This document shows positions 61,018 to 64,000 of a stretch of 64,000 bases of DNA, piece by piece; the first letter of the stretch is position 1, and each line of letters starts with the position of its first letter. Source of the DNA: Calothrix sp. NIES-2098. GTDB taxonomy: Bacteria; Cyanobacteriota; Cyanobacteriia; Cyanobacteriales; Nostocaceae. Location of the stretch: NCBI GenBank assembly GCA_002368175.1, contig AP018172.1, positions 3,470,001 through 3,534,000 on the forward strand, written 5' to 3'. The translations under genes were made by a program, and so were the position numbers. The notes beneath the pieces were generated by a model. It ran no database searches, was not told where the DNA came from, and worked only from the letters and a program-made list of their open reading frames with translations.

Positions 61018-61656
61018 ATGAACCGCCCACGCATTCTGCAACCTGGTACAAGCTATACATTTAGTAAATATTTTGAATTGCCCTATGCGCCAGCCGACAT
61101 CCTTGCAGAATTTAATTGTACTTACGAACGCAAGCGGCTTGATTTACCAAAATATGCAGGTAAACTTAACTGTTTAGATTTTTTAAGCCGCTATTTGCAA
61201 AGAAATTTAACCTACGTGAACCCGATTAGTGAAATGGCAAGAAGAGAGGTATTAATTGCCCCTACCTTATTAGAAATTTGTGCGGAAACCCAAACTCAAT
61301 TAAATATTGAATATCCGATTAATGTTAACGAACAACTAAAGGGTAGCTTTGACTACTACATAAATAGTAATGTAGGGATGTTAGTAGTTGAAGCTAAACA
61401 ATCTGATTTAGGTCGAGGATTTACCCAATTAGCAGTTGAATTAATTGCCCTTGACCAATGGACACAATCCCAAACACCTCTTCTTTATGGTGCTGTAACT
61501 ACAGGAGAGGATTGGCGATTTGGTATATTTTATCGTCAAGAAAAACTGATTTCCCAAGACTTGAAACTTTATCGCGTTCCTGAAGAATTAGAGGAGTTAC
61601 TCCGAGTGCTTTTTGGAATTATTGTTGTACCCAATTATCACGAGCAAATCGCTTAA
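61018..61656 (+). CDS. PD-(D/E)XK nuclease-like protein
   Basis: A 212-residue protein with a restriction-endonuclease-like core: L-K-G-S-F-D-Y-Y-I (Asp) followed by M-L-V-V-E-A-K-Q-S-D-L-G-R-G (E-x-K), then a helix F-T-Q-L-A-V-E-L-I-A-L-D-Q-W. This is the classical D...E-x-K arrangement. Similar stand-alone proteins occur widely in cyanobacteria without known targets. AGAGG precedes the ATG, and the 11-bp gap to the GAF-LuxR gene suggests one transcript. There is no methyltransferase nearby, so a restriction-modification role is unlikely. Confidence 0.78.
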   Translation: MNRPRILQPGTSYTFSKYFELPYAPADILAEFNCTYERKRLDLPKYAGKLNCLDFLSRYLQRNLTYVNPISEMARREVLIAPTLLEICAETQTQLNIEYPINVNEQLKGSFDYYINSNVGMLVVEAKQSDLGRGFTQLAVELIALDQWTQSQTPLLYGAVTTGEDWRFGIFYRQEKLISQDLKLYRVPEELEELLRVLFGIIVVPNYHEQIA

Positions 61657-61769
61657 AATAAGGATTAATACTACTATCTCAAACAAGCGTACTAAATATT
61701 ACAAGTTTAGGGTGTAGGGTATAGGGAGATTTAGCCTACACCCACAAGCCAACAGCGTAGCAGCAGGTA

Positions 61770-62249
61770 TTAAGACCTTTGCGCTACACTCACACCTTCT
61801 ACTTTGGCTGGTATGATAATGCCATAGTAAAGAGCTGCGATCGCAGCTAGGAAATTCACTAAGACATTGTTACCAAATAGTGGCATAAAACCGAAAAAGG
61901 TTTTAGCAAATGGCAACAATCCCATGATTGCTAGCGCAATATAAGCTACGGCAAAACCACGATTAAAAATGCGGGAGCTGCTAGCACTAAGAAAGGAAGA
62001 GATTCCCCACAAACCTACGCCACAGCGTACTATATCATGCAAGAAATTGGTAGGAAATAAACCAAATATATAGCCAAATCCCGCAGCATAAGCGGTAGGA
62101 GATTCATTAAGCGGGATATAAGATGCGTCAGTTCCTGGTACTGAAACAAAAGCGGGGATAAATCCAGCTAAACCTAACAGTAAATAGCTAATTCCAATGC
62201 CCAAAGCACAGTAACGCTCTGCCATATTTGCTGCGTTCGTGTTTTCCAT
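61770..62249 (-). CDS. DUF4383 family membrane protein
   Basis: A 159-residue protein with four membrane helices (residues about 12-36, 50-75, 95-115 and 128-148), matching DUF4383. Conserved-looking features are A-E-R-Y-C-A-L-G-I-G near the start and the N-F-L-H-D-I-V-R-C-G-V-G-L-W-G segment. I chose ATG 62249; a GTG at 62255 is possible. Function unknown. Confidence 0.82.
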   Translation of the reverse strand: MENTNAANMAERYCALGIGISYLLLGLAGFIPAFVSVPGTDASYIPLNESPTAYAAGFGYIFGLFPTNFLHDIVRCGVGLWGISSFLSASSSRIFNRGFAVAYIALAIMGLLPFAKTFFGFMPLFGNNVLVNFLAAIAALYYGIIIPAKVEGVSVAQRS

Positions 62250-63306
62250 TTTCACTTTTACCTCTAATTACTGAAATTCCTCAGAGAATCCAATTTTTTA
62301 ACAGCAATATCATTGCTACCAACTGCTTGAAAGAATAAACAGTAGTTCTCTCAATGCAGTTAGCTTGTGAGATGTAACACTTCCTATTCAACTTAGATTC
62401 TGTAAGGTTATCTCTATCAGAAGGAGGGATTAAAAATAGAAAATTGAAGATTTGCAGATGATTAATACCTAGATAAATCTCACCTATGACTTAGACTACG
62501 GTAAATCTTAAGTAAGTACAAATACCATACTTGATTGGCGATCGCACAAAATTTTAGCCACTAGAAGTAATACCAAACGAGCATTTTGACAAATAACAGG
62601 TTTTTCTCGCAGGGGTGACTCTATGGTAGCAACTGGTGTCCAAGTGTCCGATTGAGGAACGAAACTCAACATCTTTGGAAGTTAGTTGGCTTTCACTACC
62701 CTGCGGAAAGCCACTTTTATGTCTATACAAGGGAAGAAGTTGTTTTAGGATTGCTGAATTAGTGTTCTAAAGTCAAAGCCCCACACTTGCTGAACTCTTG
62801 ATATACGCCACCACATCTCCCCTATTCATAGATATTTCAGCTATTTTTCCAGGCATTTGGCGTTATAGAATTTTGCGATTATAACTGAATAGTGAATTCA
62901 CCACTGTCCATAAGCTGCGTTCATGAATAGGGACAGATGTCTACTCAAAGCTACGGGTTTGTCCAACTCTTCGCCCGTTAGAAAGTTACATTCAATCTAA
63001 GCCTGTCGCAAAGTATTTCAGTATGAACTACTTGTTTACTTAGATAGACACGCTAGCCTCTATTAAAAATAGTACGGTGAAACATGGTCATTATTAAATA
63101 TTAAATAACCTTATTTTTTTCAGTATCCAAGGCAAGTGATGCCAATGTTTAGCTCCCTAAATCCTTGCATTTATTAGCTTGGAGTATTTTTGTCTGCCAA
63201 AACCACAAAAATCGTCTTTGTTCATCTTGTATTTATAAATACTTTAATATAGGATGAATCATCCCTAGAGTAACGTTATATTTTTTTAAAGTGTGAGGAA
63301 TTTACT
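62250..63306. other. 1057-bp intergenic region with repeat remnants
   Basis: No gene is supported here. It contains a HIP1 site near 62540, a TTGAGGAACGAAACTCAACA phrase (62652-62671) that resembles a common Nostoc intergenic repeat, and a hairpin GGCTTTC/GAAAGCC (62689-62712). An inverted repeat at 62820-62932 is listed separately. It precedes the SLH gene at 63307 and must hold its promoter. Confidence 0.5.
62820..62932. repeat. Inverted-repeat element, CCCTATTCAT termini
   Basis: CCCTATTCAT (62820-62829) and ATGAATAGGG (62923-62932) are perfect 10-bp inverted ends enclosing 93 bp. The size fits a miniature inverted-repeat element; no target-site duplication is obvious. Confidence 0.4.
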
Positions 63307-64000
63307 GTGGCGAAAGGAAACTTAATAAGTATATTAGTGCTCGATAAAGTACCGTATATTTTCTCAGGTTTAGCAAAAACTTTAGTAACTAGTCTGTTGT
63401 TGACTACAGCTATGTCCACACATTCCGCAGTTGCTAAAGAGAAGTTGATAGTTGACAATCCCGGTACTGATTCCAATTTTGCGGAAACACCACAAAATGA
63501 TTCTGCCACTTTTGTAAGTGTTGCAGAGCAAGATATAAACTGGAAACAAGTAATTGTAGAAGATCCCAATCCCGACGTTGAATTCAGTTCTTTGCAGACA
63601 CCACAAGAATTTGCTGCCAATGATGATGTTGTGGCAAAGCACAATGCTAACTTCAAGCAAAAACTGGTTGTTGCCCAAAATATAGACCCGAGGAATAAGC
63701 AAAAACAACCTCAGTTAATTGCACAAACAGATTCTTCTAGTGCTGGGGGCAATACCTATGCTCAACAGATAGCGCTATCAGATATTCAAGGTAATTGGGC
63801 TCAAACTTTCATTGAATTTTTGAACCAACGAGGGATTATTGAGGGATTTCCGGATGGTACTTTTCGTCCAGACGAACCAGTAACACGCGCTCAGTTTGCA
63901 GCCATGCTTCGGAAAGCTTTTGCGAAAGCTCCTGTCCGCAATGCTATTCAATTTGTAGATCTGCCTGCCAATTATTGGGGTACAGATGCCATCGAAGCAG
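63307..64000 (+). CDS. SLH-domain protein, 5' part (runs off window end)
   Basis: An open frame of 231 codons from GTG 63307 to the window end. GAGG (63295-63298) lies 8 nt upstream. A hydrophobic segment (residues about 18-37, L-V-T-S-L-L-L-T-T-A-M) serves as signal or anchor. A Gln/Asp/Asn-rich spacer follows, and from about residue 158 an SLH module: L-S-D-I-Q-G-N-W-A, G-F-P-D-G-T-F-R-P and V-T-R-A-Q-F-A-A-M-L. A second one begins V-D-L-P-A-N-Y-W-G. It is the third SLH gene in the window and probably an outer-envelope protein. Confidence 0.88.
   Translation, partial: MAKGNLISILVLDKVPYIFSGLAKTLVTSLLLTTAMSTHSAVAKEKLIVDNPGTDSNFAETPQNDSATFVSVAEQDINWKQVIVEDPNPDVEFSSLQTPQEFAANDDVVAKHNANFKQKLVVAQNIDPRNKQKQPQLIAQTDSSSAGGNTYAQQIALSDIQGNWAQTFIEFLNQRGIIEGFPDGTFRPDEPVTRAQFAAMLRKAFAKAPVRNAIQFVDLPANYWGTDAIEA

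Noticed and set aside
63276..63708. Two minus-strand frames of 126 and 108 aa
   Set aside because: They are antisense to the 5' part of the SLH gene, whose frame has a ribosome site, signal segment and SLH motifs.

Overview
The window comes from a cyanobacterium, most likely a filamentous, hormogonia-forming member of the Nostocales (Nostoc/Calothrix/Tolypothrix type). The evidence is the very frequent HIP1 octamer GCGATCGC, the KaiB-like-domain circadian kinase SasA, a CRR7-type protein, several protein families nearly confined to cyanobacteria and plastids (DUF3493, DUF2854, DUF3386, DUF3611), an HpsE-like hormogonium polysaccharide glycosyltransferase, and heptanucleotide STRR repeats. I see no rRNA, no CRISPR array, no intact insertion sequence and no phage. 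Species cannot be named from the sequence alone.

Layout. 0-4.4 kb: 3' part of radA, two Uma2-type nuclease-like genes, a membrane-anchored Clp-fold serine protease and a secreted peptidoglycan-binding protein with a Pro/Thr tail. 4.7-13.6 kb: a membrane protein that resembles a voltage-sensor domain, then the transcription/translation operon rimP-nusA-rnpM(ylxR)-infB followed by a low-complexity-tail membrane protein; both rimP and infB have structured leaders. 13.9-20.5 kb: a DUF1565/SLH surface protein, a DUF3493 protein, tRNA-Thr(CGT), an M42 peptidase, a class II aldolase and a PEP-CTERM GDSL esterase. 20.9-28.5 kb: an SLH lipoprotein, a GT25 and an HpsE-like glycosyltransferase, an unknown exported protein divergent from sasA, and a receiver-GGDEF protein. 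29.9-36.9 kb: crr7, a DUF2854 protein, a lone receiver, ppk1 and a divergent sensor kinase, and a secreted protein behind a perfect palindrome. 36.9-47.9 kb: a TPR membrane protein next to an ECF-like sigma factor, a VOC-like protein, two unknown soluble proteins, tRNA-Ala(TGC), trhO, tspO, recQ, a DUF3611 protein, a 19-unit minisatellite, a NarL-type regulator and era. 48.3-57.4 kb: an aspartoacylase-like enzyme, a CPBP protease, an alpha/beta hydrolase, an armadillo-type membrane protein, an amino-acid-binding lipoprotein and three unknown minus-strand genes. 57.8-64 kb: a second 42-bp minisatellite, a DUF3386 protein, a pair of GAF-LuxR regulators flanking a DJ-1/PfpI (isonitrile hydratase-like) gene with a PD-(D/E)XK-like gene downstream, a DUF4383 protein, and the start of a third SLH gene that runs off the end.

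How the parts relate. Most of the window is core and conserved-hypothetical cyanobacterial content, with a recurrent cell-envelope theme (three SLH proteins, PEP-CTERM esterase, glycosyltransferases, peptidoglycan-binding protein) and a signalling theme (SasA, GGDEF, receivers, sigma factor, GAF-LuxR pair). The least explained items are the GAF-LuxR/DJ-1/nuclease-like locus, whose two regulators share an upstream box TAGTCC-N8-GTACACTT; the sigma-factor/TPR membrane protein pair; the voltage-sensor-like protein; and the two minisatellites with a common 21/42-bp period. I did not find a system that is clearly new; these are candidates.
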